A stretch of 15,373 nt of DNA from GCA-020352575 sp964600365. Its GTDB lineage: Bacteria; Actinomycetota; Acidimicrobiia; Spongiisociales; JAENVV01. The stretch lies in NCBI GenBank assembly GCA_964600365.1, contig CAZRJG010000053.1:1-15373 (forward strand). The letters are read 5' to 3'. The notes beneath the pieces were generated by a model. The model made no database searches and had not been told where the DNA came from. It saw only the letters and a program-made list of their open reading frames with translations. A program made the translations under genes and the position numbers. Shown in pieces: positions 1 through 7,344 of the stretch (within the stretch, counting starts at the first letter, position 1; every line of letters starts with the position of its first letter).

Positions 1-2
1 AC

Positions 3-590
3 GTCACCGAGCTCGATCCGGCCGATCGGGTGCGCCTTGGCATCAGCCAGGTGATGGAGGGCCGCCGCGTGTTCGGCGAGCTCACCGTCGATGAGAACCT
101 CCAGGCCGGTGCCTACACGGTTCGCGATCGGAAGGCGACTCAGGAGGCGTACGACCAGGTCATGGAGCTCTTCCCCCGACTCAAGGATCGGAGGAAGGCG
201 ACCGCGGGGTACCTCTCGGGCGGCGAGCAGCAGATGCTCGCCATTGGGCGTGCGCTCATGCAGTCGCCCAAGCTCCTCATCCTCGACGAGCCTTCCCTCG
301 GGCTCGCCCCGCTGCTCGTGCAGCAGGTGCGCGACATCATCGTGGACGTGAACAAGCGATCCGGGGTGAGCATCCTGCTCATCGAGCAGAACGCCAACAT
401 GGCCCTCTCGATCTCCGACTACGGCTACATCATGGAGACCGGGAAGATCGTCATGGACGGTGACCCCCAGAAGCTCCTGAAGGACGAAGACGTCCAGGAG
501 TTCTACCTCGGGCTCCACGGTGAGGGCGGGGAGCGCAAGAGCTTCGCCGACGTGAAGCACTACAAGCGCCGCAAGCGGTGGCTGTCATGA
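3..590 (+). CDS. livF: LivF-type branched-chain amino acid ABC transporter ATPase, 5' end missing
   Basis: This is the C-terminal part of a LivF-family ATPase, one of two cytoplasmic nucleotide-binding subunits that power import of branched-chain amino acids or related solutes. The frame is already open at base 3 and reads VTELDPADRVRLGI straight into the family block SQVMEGRRVFGELTVDENL, so the GTG at base 30 is internal and the true start lies outside the window. Walker A is therefore not visible. The ABC signature LSGGEQQMLAIGRAL, Walker B LLILDEPSLGL and the H-loop region ILLIEQNANMAL are intact. It ends in TGA overlapping the livG ATG by four bases (ATGA), which points to translational coupling. 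The family usually lies downstream of livG; here the order is livF then livG. The substrate cannot be told from an ATPase. The assignment is firm. Confidence 0.95.
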   Translation, partial: VTELDPADRVRLGISQVMEGRRVFGELTVDENLQAGAYTVRDRKATQEAYDQVMELFPRLKDRRKATAGYLSGGEQQMLAIGRALMQSPKLLILDEPSLGLAPLLVQQVRDIIVDVNKRSGVSILLIEQNANMALSISDYGYIMETGKIVMDGDPQKLLKDEDVQEFYLGLHGEGGERKSFADVKHYKRRKRWLS

Positions 591-1426
591 GGCAGAGCCG
601 GGTCCTCTTCGGGGGCAAGTACGACACCCGTCCCGCGGGCAGGGTCGTCGAGGTCGACGACATCCATCTCTCGTTCGGTGGTGTGAAGGCCATCCAAGGC
701 GTCTCGTTCCACGTCGGTGAGGGCGAACTCTTCTCGATCATTGGCCCGAACGGCGCCGGCAAGACCTCGATCTTCAACTGCCTCTCGGGGGTGTACAAGC
801 CCCAGGAGGGCTTCATCACCTGGCGGGGCGAGCAACTCCTCGGTCGGCGCCCGGACACCATTGCCCGCCTCGGGATGGCGCGCACCTTCCAGAACATCGA
901 GCTGTTCGAGCACATGACCGTCGTGGACAACCTCATGACAGGTCGCCACATTCGCATGAAGCGGGGATGGTGGAACGGGATGTTCTACGTCGGCTTGACC
1001 AAGCGCGAAGAGCTCGCCAACCGGGCGGTCGTTGAGGACATCATCGACTTCCTCGAGATCGAGGAGTGGCGCAAGTACCCCGTCGCCCTTCTCCCGTACG
1101 GCATCCAGAAGCGCGTCGAGCTCGGGCGTGCCCTCGCCATGGAGCCCGAGCTCCTCCTCCTCGATGAGCCCGTCGCCGGCATGAACCTCGAGGAGACCGA
1201 GGACATGGCCCGGTTCATTCTCGACATCCGCCGCGAGCTCGGCATAGCGATGATCCTCGTCGAGCACGACATGGGGCTCGTGATGGACATCGCCGATCGG
1301 ATCATGGTGCTCGACTTCGGCCAGAAGATCGCCGAGGGCAGCCCGGACGAGGTGTCGAGCAACCCCGACGTCATCAAGGCCTACCTCGGCGAGGACTTCG
1401 AAGGCGGCGAGGGAACGGCGGACTGA
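587..1426 (+). CDS. livG: LivG-type branched-chain amino acid ABC transporter ATPase
   Basis: This is the partner ATPase of the same importer, 279 residues and complete. Walker A GPNGAGKT is at residues 53-60, the Q-loop at Q102 (RTFQNIELF), Walker B LLLLDEP at 189-195 and the H-loop histidine at H227 (VEHDMG). The signature reads LPYGIQKRVELGRALA (about 169-184); LivG proteins often have LPYG in place of LSGG, so this is not a defect. The C-terminal segment ending NPDVIKAYLG is typical of the LivG/LptB group. I chose ATG 587 because it overlaps the livF stop as ATGA; a GTG at 578 in the same frame would add three residues inside livF and has no better support. The acidic tail after AYLGEDFEGG is short and unremarkable. 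Confidence 0.95.
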   Translation: MRQSRVLFGGKYDTRPAGRVVEVDDIHLSFGGVKAIQGVSFHVGEGELFSIIGPNGAGKTSIFNCLSGVYKPQEGFITWRGEQLLGRRPDTIARLGMARTFQNIELFEHMTVVDNLMTGRHIRMKRGWWNGMFYVGLTKREELANRAVVEDIIDFLEIEEWRKYPVALLPYGIQKRVELGRALAMEPELLLLDEPVAGMNLEETEDMARFILDIRRELGIAMILVEHDMGLVMDIADRIMVLDFGQKIAEGSPDEVSSNPDVIKAYLGEDFEGGEGTAD

Positions 1427-1463
1427 TCGCTGCTCGACTCGTCCACTACGTGGCGACCGTCCA

Positions 1464-1469
1464 TACCAT
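1464..1469 (+). promoter_or_regulatory. Extended TANNNT -10 box (TACCAT) for a leaderless start
   Basis: TACCAT lies six bases before the ATG at 1476, so transcription would begin at or within a base or two of the start codon. There is no purine-rich Shine-Dalgarno sequence in between (TCCCCC). No convincing -35 hexamer is seen. The same arrangement recurs at four other genes of the window, which raises confidence. Confidence 0.6.
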
Positions 1470-1475
1470 TCCCCC

Positions 1476-2480
1476 ATGCAGCGCGTCCCCTCTTGGTCGA
1501 TCTTCCTCATTGGCCTCGCCACGCTCCTGACCGGTGCGGGCATGGCCGCCTCGGTGGTCGACGTGCCCTACTACGCCTACGAGCCGGGGCCCGTGTACGA
1601 GCTCGACCAGTTCGTCGAGGCTGCGGGGGCCGAAGATGTCAATGGGGAGTTCCTCATGCTCACCGTCGCCCTCCCCGAGGTGACGGCCCTCGAGTTCCTG
1701 GTCGCCTGGTTCGATCCCGCCGTGGACCTAGTCGAGCGTGAGCGGGTGCGCCCCGTGGGCGTGTCCGTCGAGGAGTACCGCCAGCGGAACCTCCAATCGA
1801 TGCTGGAGTCGAAGAACACGGCCATCTTCGTTGCGCTCGACTACCTCGGGTATGAGGTCTCCCTCGCCGGTGATGGGGTGCTCGTTGCGGGGATCATCGA
1901 GGGCACTGGATCAGAGGGCGTGCTCGAAGTGGGCGACGTCGTCACCTCGATCGAAGGCGTGCCCGTGTTCGTGAACACGGACGCCACCACCGAGATCGGT
2001 AAGCATGACATCGGCGAGTTGCTCGACCTCGTCGTGCTCAGGGACGGTGAGGAGCTCGACCTCAGCATCGAGTTGTCGGAGCACACCCAGGACGAGGGGA
2101 GGCCGATGGTGGGCTTCCTCGCCACCACCTACAACTGGCGGTACGAGTCGGAGGTCGAGGTGGACATCGACTCGCAGAACATCGGCGGTCCCTCGGCGGG
2201 CCTCATGTACGCGCTCACGATCATCGACCTCCTCAGCCCCGAGGACCTGCTCGACGGCACGATCGTGGCCGGCACCGGCACGATCGACCCCGATGGGAAC
2301 GTGGGGGCGATCGGTGGCATCCGCCAGAAGCTCGTCGCCGCAGAGCGCGAAGGTGCCCAGTACGCGCTGGTCCCCGAGGGCAACTGGGAGGCTGCCCAGA
2401 CGGCACCGATCGACGAGCTCCAGCTCGTCAAGGTAGCCACCCTCGACGACGCCCTCGAGTTCCTCGCGACACTCGGCTGA
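1476..2480 (+). CDS. Membrane-anchored PDZ and Lon-like (S16) serine protease, YlbL family
   Basis: A 334-residue protein with one N-terminal membrane segment (about residues 8-29), then an extracytoplasmic part with a PDZ domain (about 125-200; the EGVLEVGDVVTSIEGVPV core is visible) and a C-terminal Lon-type protease domain (about 230-330). The Ser/Lys dyad of the S16 family is present: S240 in NIGGPSAGLMYAL and K285 in GGIRQKLVAA. There is no AAA+ domain, so the protein should act without ATP on envelope substrates; that follows from the YlbL family and is not visible here. The Mycobacterium tuberculosis homologue Rv3194c lies beside a UPF0182 gene, and a UPF0182 gene is found here two genes downstream. 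The gene starts at an ATG six bases after a TANNNT box and has no Shine-Dalgarno sequence. Length and motifs look intact. Substrates are unknown. Confidence 0.92.
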   Translation: MQRVPSWSIFLIGLATLLTGAGMAASVVDVPYYAYEPGPVYELDQFVEAAGAEDVNGEFLMLTVALPEVTALEFLVAWFDPAVDLVERERVRPVGVSVEEYRQRNLQSMLESKNTAIFVALDYLGYEVSLAGDGVLVAGIIEGTGSEGVLEVGDVVTSIEGVPVFVNTDATTEIGKHDIGELLDLVVLRDGEELDLSIELSEHTQDEGRPMVGFLATTYNWRYESEVEVDIDSQNIGGPSAGLMYALTIIDLLSPEDLLDGTIVAGTGTIDPDGNVGAIGGIRQKLVAAEREGAQYALVPEGNWEAAQTAPIDELQLVKVATLDDALEFLATLG

Positions 2481-2530
2481 CGTCGGGCCAACCGCCCCCT
2501 TCCCCCGGCCGCCATCGTCGGGTTCGTGTG

Positions 2531-2560
2531 GTTGGCGTTGGCGTTGGCGTCGGCGTCGGT
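2531..2560 (+). repeat. Five tandem copies of the hexamer GTYGGY in the promoter spacer
   Basis: The units are GTTGGC three times, then GTCGGC and GTCGGT. The last base of the array is the T that begins the TACCCT -10 box at 2560, so the array covers roughly positions -43 to -13 relative to the ATG at 2573. Gain or loss of a unit would move everything upstream by six bases without touching the -10 box or the start codon. In the same frame as the following gene it would read as a Val-Gly repeat, which has the look of a spurious 5' extension. Confidence 0.85.
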
Positions 2561-2565
2561 ACCCT
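2560..2565 (+). promoter_or_regulatory. TANNNT -10 box (TACCCT) for a leaderless start
   Basis: TACCCT is followed by seven bases and then the ATG at 2573. There is no Shine-Dalgarno sequence in the interval (GCCCCGC). The position of this box is the main reason to prefer ATG 2573 over the upstream GTG at 2528. Confidence 0.6.
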
Positions 2566-2572
2566 GCCCCGC

Positions 2573-4414
2573 ATGGCTGATCCTGACCACCCGGTGGCGC
2601 GGTTCTCGTCGTCGCTCATGGGGTACGACCGTACGCAGGTGGACACCTGGGTACGGGAGCAGGAACGCATGATCGGAGACCTGGAGCAAGAGGCCGCCCG
2701 GCTTCGGAATGCCCTCGGGGATACGGCGGTGCAGCCGGTCCCGGAATACCAGCGCGTTGGTGAGGAGATCGCCTCCCTGCTCGCCGAGGCCGATCGGGTC
2801 GCCACGGAGATGCGTGAACGGGCCGCTGCCGACGCGGCGCGCTGGCGCGACGACGCCGAGGCCGACGCAACGGCGACGCGCGCCGAGGCAGCGGCGGACG
2901 CCGAAGCGCTTCGCGGGGATGCGTGGACCGCTGCCCAAGGCCTCCTCGAGGATGCGACCGCTATCTCGTCGAACACGATCGCCGACGCCCAGGACACCGC
3001 CCGCGGCATACGGGCGGAGGCGGAACGGGAGGCCCATCGCCTGGTCGCCGGAGCCCGCCGGGAGTCCGACGAGCAGATCCGCGTGGCGAAGATGGAAGCC
3101 GAACGACTCGTCTCCGATGCGATGGCCGAACGTGACCAGATCGTCGAGTCGGCCCGCCAGACCGCAGAGCAGGCGCAGGAGCGTGCCCGAGCCCTCGAGG
3201 TGCGACGCGACGAGCTGCTCAAGGAGCTCGAGTCCGTGCGCGGCACCGTCCAGCGGCTCGAATCGGAGATCGACGAGAAGCGCCAGATGCTCGAACCCGA
3301 GCCGGAACCCGACCCGACCCCCCCGACACCCGATTGGGGCGGTGGCATCCGGGTGATCCTGCCCTCCGATGACGACGCATCGGAGGTCGGTGGTGACGAC
3401 CTCGGGGAGCCCGTCGACGCCCTCGCAATGGTGGAAGAGGTGCGGCGCATCCATCACCCCGAGCCGGGCAAGGGGCACGTGCGAGTGGTCGAGCCAGAGG
3501 TCGGGGAGGCGGACCCCGAACCGGCGCCTGAGCCTGAGCCGACTTCTGATCTCGAGCCGGCTGACGTCGGCTCCGACCCGGTGGACGTCGGGCCCGATCC
3601 GGAGCCGACGGAGGAGCCGACCGAGGAGGTCGTCGAGGAGGCTGTTGCACCGACTGCGGATGCCTCCCCGGACGAGTTGTCGGCGCTGTTCTCTGCGCTC
3701 CGCGGGAAAGGGTCCGAGGATTCCCGATTGGACGACGAACCCGGCCCAACGGATGAGGTGGAGGAAGAGACCGCTCTCGACCCCGATCCGGTAGAGGAAC
3801 CAGAGGTTCCGGCGGAGCCCGTTGGCCAGACCCTCCCCGAGTATGAGCCGCTCCTTGCTGCCCGCACCTCGGCGCTGCTCTCGATCGTGAACGGCGCGCT
3901 GCGCGGGGTGAAACGGGAACTCGCCGATGCGCAGAATCGCGCCTTGGAGGCGTTGCGACTCGAGGGCGAGTGGGCACCGTCACAGGCGCGCCTCGCCGAA
4001 CAGTTCTCCGAGCGCCTCGCGGAGGTGCGCGTGGCGGCCTACGCCGCTGGATGGCGGGCAGGTGGCGCCGCAGGCGAGCCGCAAGGCGAGCCGGACCCGG
4101 TTTCGGCGTTCGCGGGCGACCTCGCCGGCTCCTTGCTCCGCGCACTGGAAAAGGGTTCGGACACTGCGGCGAAATCCACGGAGTTGTCCCGGACCTTCCG
4201 CGCATGGCGCACCGACTCCGCCGAGCGTCACCTCCGCGCCGAGGCGACCGGGGCCCATGCCGAGGGCATGGCGGCGTCCATCCGGGCGCAAGGCCTCACG
4301 CCGGTGCTCGTCGCCGCGACGCGCGGGTGCAGCCAATGCCGTGCTGCTGCCGGGCCGGTCGGCGGTGCGCTCCCTCCGCTCCACTCCGACTGCAGTTGCG
4401 TGGTCGGGGCCTGA
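2573..4414 (+). CDS. DivIVA-like coiled-coil protein with acidic Pro/Glu linker and C-terminal MuF-like Cys/His domain
   Basis: A 613-residue protein with four visible zones. Residues 10-27 (F-x5-GYDRTQVDTWV) resemble the N-terminal DivIVA/GpsB membrane-targeting turn. Residues 28-240 are a long Ala/Glu/Arg-rich coiled coil. Residues 241-425 are a disordered acidic linker rich in EP and DP. Residues 426-613 are helical and end in C586-x2-C589, then PPLH604, then C607-x-C609. The tail, together with the preceding RAEATGAHAEG and a Gly-containing strand before the first Cys, matches the layout of phage Mu gpF/SPP1 gp7 minor head proteins (CxxC, a short Gly-containing loop, PPxHxxCxC). DivIVA proteins organise cell poles and septa in Actinobacteria; what a MuF-type end does on one is unknown. 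Start ATG 2573 follows a TANNNT box; GTG 2528 would add only a repeat-encoded Val-Gly stretch. The gene lies between two genes that are neighbours in mycobacteria. The DivIVA part is likely and the MuF reading is a motif match by eye. Confidence 0.8.
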   Translation: MADPDHPVARFSSSLMGYDRTQVDTWVREQERMIGDLEQEAARLRNALGDTAVQPVPEYQRVGEEIASLLAEADRVATEMRERAAADAARWRDDAEADATATRAEAAADAEALRGDAWTAAQGLLEDATAISSNTIADAQDTARGIRAEAEREAHRLVAGARRESDEQIRVAKMEAERLVSDAMAERDQIVESARQTAEQAQERARALEVRRDELLKELESVRGTVQRLESEIDEKRQMLEPEPEPDPTPPTPDWGGGIRVILPSDDDASEVGGDDLGEPVDALAMVEEVRRIHHPEPGKGHVRVVEPEVGEADPEPAPEPEPTSDLEPADVGSDPVDVGPDPEPTEEPTEEVVEEAVAPTADASPDELSALFSALRGKGSEDSRLDDEPGPTDEVEEETALDPDPVEEPEVPAEPVGQTLPEYEPLLAARTSALLSIVNGALRGVKRELADAQNRALEALRLEGEWAPSQARLAEQFSERLAEVRVAAYAAGWRAGGAAGEPQGEPDPVSAFAGDLAGSLLRALEKGSDTAAKSTELSRTFRAWRTDSAERHLRAEATGAHAEGMAASIRAQGLTPVLVAATRGCSQCRAAAGPVGGALPPLHSDCSCVVGA

Positions 4415-4450
4415 TCTTCTCTCGCCTCCGCACTGTCCCGAGGGCACCCA

Positions 4451-4456
4451 TACACT
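4451..4456 (+). promoter_or_regulatory. TANNNT -10 box (TACACT) for a leaderless start
   Basis: TACACT is followed by eight bases (GAGTCGCC) and the ATG at 4465. No Shine-Dalgarno sequence is present. A second ATG lies three codons in (4474); the spacing to the box favours 4465. Confidence 0.6.
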
Positions 4457-4464
4457 GAGTCGCC

Positions 4465-7344
4465 ATGCGTGCGATGCCTTCTCAGCCGTCCGCGACGATC
4501 CCTGCCGGTTCTGGTCGGCTCCGATTCGTCGTCTTCCTCCTCGTAGGGCTCTTCGTCGCCCTCCGCCTCGTTGCGGGGGCGTGGGCGGAGTGGTCGTGGT
4601 TCGACTCCGTCGGATTCACGCAGGTGTGGTGGACCCTCATTGGGAACTCCGCCTTCCTCGTGGTGGTCACCGCCCTGGTGGCGATCGCCCTGCTCTGGGG
4701 CAACATCGCCCTCGCCGCAAGGCTCTCACCGGGAATCGTCATGGTCCCCGACGAAGACGGGCAACGACCGCTCGCCGTGTGGATGCAGCCGCGGGTTCGC
4801 CGCCTCTTCGTGCTCATGGCGGTCGTGTTCGGCGTTCTCAACGGCTTTGGTGCCACCGCATGGACGGAGCACTTCCTTTACTTCCGGAACGCGCAGGACT
4901 TCGGAACGATCGATCCGGTCTTCAACCTCGACGTGGGCTTCTACATCTTCCGACTGCCGTTCATCCAGGACATCCTCGGGTGGTCCTTCCAGATCCTCGT
5001 CCTCACGTTCCTCGTCTCCGCCGCCGTCCACTACCTCAGCGGTGGGTTCCGGGTCGGGCCGGGCTCGGAGTTCGAGGTTGACCAGCGGGCGAAGAACCAC
5101 CTGTCGGTCATCCTCGCCGTCCTCATGGTCACGCGGGCCATTGACTACTGGGTCGACACGTACGGACTGCTCATCGAGGACCGGGCAGGGGAGGTCGTGT
5201 TCGGCGCGGGCGCCACCGACATCGACATCCGGATCCCGGCCTATCGACTCCTGGCCCTCATCGCGATCTTCACCGCCGTGATCCTCATCGTGAACCTGTG
5301 GCGGAAGGGCTGGGCGCTCCCCGTCGTCTCGGTAGCCCTGTGGGTTGGCATTGCCATCGTCGCTGGCTCCATCGTCCCCTCGCTCTACCAGCGCTTCCGC
5401 GTGAACCCGAACGAGCAGGTCCAGGAACAGGAGTACGTCGAACGACAGATCGAGTTCACCAGGGATGCCTTCGGGATAGCCGATGTCGAAGTGCGATCGT
5501 TCGACGGCACCCCGGCACTCGACGCCGCCGACATCGAGGCGAATCGCCCCACCATCGACAACATCCGCGTCTGGGATCCACGCATCCTCCGGGTGACGTT
5601 CCAGCAGCAGCAGGCGATCCGCACCTACTACGACATCGCCGACGTCGATGTCGACCGGTACACGATCGACGGTGAGACGAAGCAGGTCATGCTGGCTGCC
5701 CGTGAGGTCGATGCCGAGGGGCTGCCGTCGCAGGGGTGGATCATCGAGCACCTCCAGTACACCCATGGGTACGGCGCCGTCGTCTCTGCGGCGAATGAGG
5801 TCGACCAGGGTCGGCCCTCCTACCTCGTCGATGACGTCCCGCCGGTCTCCACCGACGCGGTCGTCGATCTCGATGAGGACGGGAGCCGGGTGTACTTCGG
5901 TGACTCGTACGACCCCGACTCATTCCTCATCGTCGGCACGCTCCAAGACGAGGTCGACTACCCGATCGGAACCGAGGGCCAGTCCTTCCAGCCCCACAAC
6001 TACGACAGCGACGGAGGCGTCCAGGTCGGTGGGATCTTCACCCGGACCCTGCTCGCGCTCAGGTACAGCGATGTGAACATCCTCATCTCGCCGCAGATCG
6101 AGCCCGACTCGAAGATCCTCATGAAGCGAAACATCCGCCAGCGGGTGTCCGAGGTCGTGCCGTTCCTGCGCCTCGATTCGGATCCCTACCTGGCGATCGT
6201 CGATGGACGGCTCATCTGGATCATCGACCTCTACTCAGAGAGCGACTCGTACCCCTACTCGCGCAGTGCGATCATCGACCGGCTCCCGTTCCAGACGGCG
6301 CTGGCGGCGAACCTCCCGAACCGGTTCAACTACATCCGCAATGCCGCCAAGGCCACCGTGGATGCCGAGAGCGGCGTCGTGAACGTGTACGTCGTCGACG
6401 ACGAGGACCCGATCCTGCGGGCGCAGCAGCAGATCTTCCCCGACGTCTTCTCGTCGATGGAGGAGATGCCCGAAGGGGTGCGGGGCCACATCCGCTACCC
6501 CGAAGACCTCTTCCGGGTCCAGTCCGACATGTACTCGGAGTTCCACGTCACCGACCCGCAGGCCTTCTACCTCTCCGACGACGCGTGGGCGATCCCACCG
6601 GATCCGTCTGAGATCAACGTGCAGGGCCAGGTCACCCAGGTGTTGCGCGGTGACGTCTTCAACCCCACCGGCGCCGATCCGATGGTGCCGTACTACATCC
6701 TCATGGAGCTCCCCCAGGAGACCGAGGAGTCGTACCTCATCATGCAGCCGTTCAACCCGGCGGAGCGGCCCGTGATGTCCGCGTTCCTCGTGGCGAAGTC
6801 GGACCCGGACGAGTACGGCGAGCTCATCGTCTTCCGGCTCCCCCGCGGTGCGTCCGTCTCCGGCCCGGACCAGGTGGCAACGCTCATCCAGCAGGATCCC
6901 GATGTCTCGGCCCAGATCACCCTCTGGAGTCAGCAGGGCTCGCGGGTGGACCGAGGGAACCTGCTCGTGATCCCCGTCGAGGAGTCGCTCCTCTACGTGC
7001 AGCCGCTCTACCTCTCCGGCGAGCAGGCACCGTTCCCCGAGATGGAGCGGGTGGTGGTCGTGTATGGGGAGACGATCGTCATGGAACAGACCCTCGAAGA
7101 GGCGCTCGTCGAGCTCTTCGGCGACCTCCTCTCCTCGGGGAGCGACGTCGGGGAACCGGGCGAGGACGGCGCTCCGTCAGAACCGACGGGGCCCTCCGAT
7201 GAGGTCCTCGGTGATCTCGCCGACGTGGTGGCGCTCTTCGAGGAGGCCGACGCAGCGCTCGAAGCCGGCGACCTCGGCGCGTACCAGGCGAAGGTCGAGG
7301 AGGCCCGGGCGTTGCTTGAGCAGCTCCTCGCCGAGCAGCCCTAG
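4465..7344 (+). CDS. UPF0182 family integral membrane protein
   Basis: A 959-residue protein, the usual size of the family. Seven hydrophobic segments fill about the first 310 residues (near 20-40, 55-83, 110-130, 167-190, 213-230, 265-282 and 285-308). A large, probably extracytoplasmic part follows, with the strongly conserved family stretches NIRVWDPRILRVTFQQQQ and GWIIEHLQYTHGYG. The C-terminus is an acidic Pro/Ser/Gly linker followed by a short charged helix rich in EEA and ALEAGD, as in other actinobacterial members. The function is unknown; its neighbour in M. tuberculosis (as Rv3193c beside Rv3194c) is the PDZ/Lon-like protease, which suggests a shared envelope role. The start is ATG 4465, eight bases after a TANNNT box. 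The TAG stop at 7342-7344 overlaps the convergent zwf stop within one CTAG. Confidence 0.93.
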   Translation: MRAMPSQPSATIPAGSGRLRFVVFLLVGLFVALRLVAGAWAEWSWFDSVGFTQVWWTLIGNSAFLVVVTALVAIALLWGNIALAARLSPGIVMVPDEDGQRPLAVWMQPRVRRLFVLMAVVFGVLNGFGATAWTEHFLYFRNAQDFGTIDPVFNLDVGFYIFRLPFIQDILGWSFQILVLTFLVSAAVHYLSGGFRVGPGSEFEVDQRAKNHLSVILAVLMVTRAIDYWVDTYGLLIEDRAGEVVFGAGATDIDIRIPAYRLLALIAIFTAVILIVNLWRKGWALPVVSVALWVGIAIVAGSIVPSLYQRFRVNPNEQVQEQEYVERQIEFTRDAFGIADVEVRSFDGTPALDAADIEANRPTIDNIRVWDPRILRVTFQQQQAIRTYYDIADVDVDRYTIDGETKQVMLAAREVDAEGLPSQGWIIEHLQYTHGYGAVVSAANEVDQGRPSYLVDDVPPVSTDAVVDLDEDGSRVYFGDSYDPDSFLIVGTLQDEVDYPIGTEGQSFQPHNYDSDGGVQVGGIFTRTLLALRYSDVNILISPQIEPDSKILMKRNIRQRVSEVVPFLRLDSDPYLAIVDGRLIWIIDLYSESDSYPYSRSAIIDRLPFQTALAANLPNRFNYIRNAAKATVDAESGVVNVYVVDDEDPILRAQQQIFPDVFSSMEEMPEGVRGHIRYPEDLFRVQSDMYSEFHVTDPQAFYLSDDAWAIPPDPSEINVQGQVTQVLRGDVFNPTGADPMVPYYILMELPQETEESYLIMQPFNPAERPVMSAFLVAKSDPDEYGELIVFRLPRGASVSGPDQVATLIQQDPDVSAQITLWSQQGSRVDRGNLLVIPVEESLLYVQPLYLSGEQAPFPEMERVVVVYGETIVMEQTLEEALVELFGDLLSSGSDVGEPGEDGAPSEPTGPSDEVLGDLADVVALFEEADAALEAGDLGAYQAKVEEARALLEQLLAEQP

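Noticed and set aside
560..1543. A 327-codon open frame on the minus strand across livG
   Set aside because: It is antisense to a gene with intact ABC motifs, shows no domain and is a mirror image of high-GC codon use.
2528..2572. A GTG start at 2528 for the DivIVA-like gene, adding 15 residues
   Set aside because: The added part is a Val-Gly repeat encoded by the hexamer array and overlaps the -10 box; the ATG at 2573 gives the expected DivIVA-type N-terminus.
2129..3478. A 449-codon open frame on the minus strand across the protease end and the coiled-coil gene
   Set aside because: No recognisable domain; the opposite strand has a clear protease domain and coiled coil with typical codon use.
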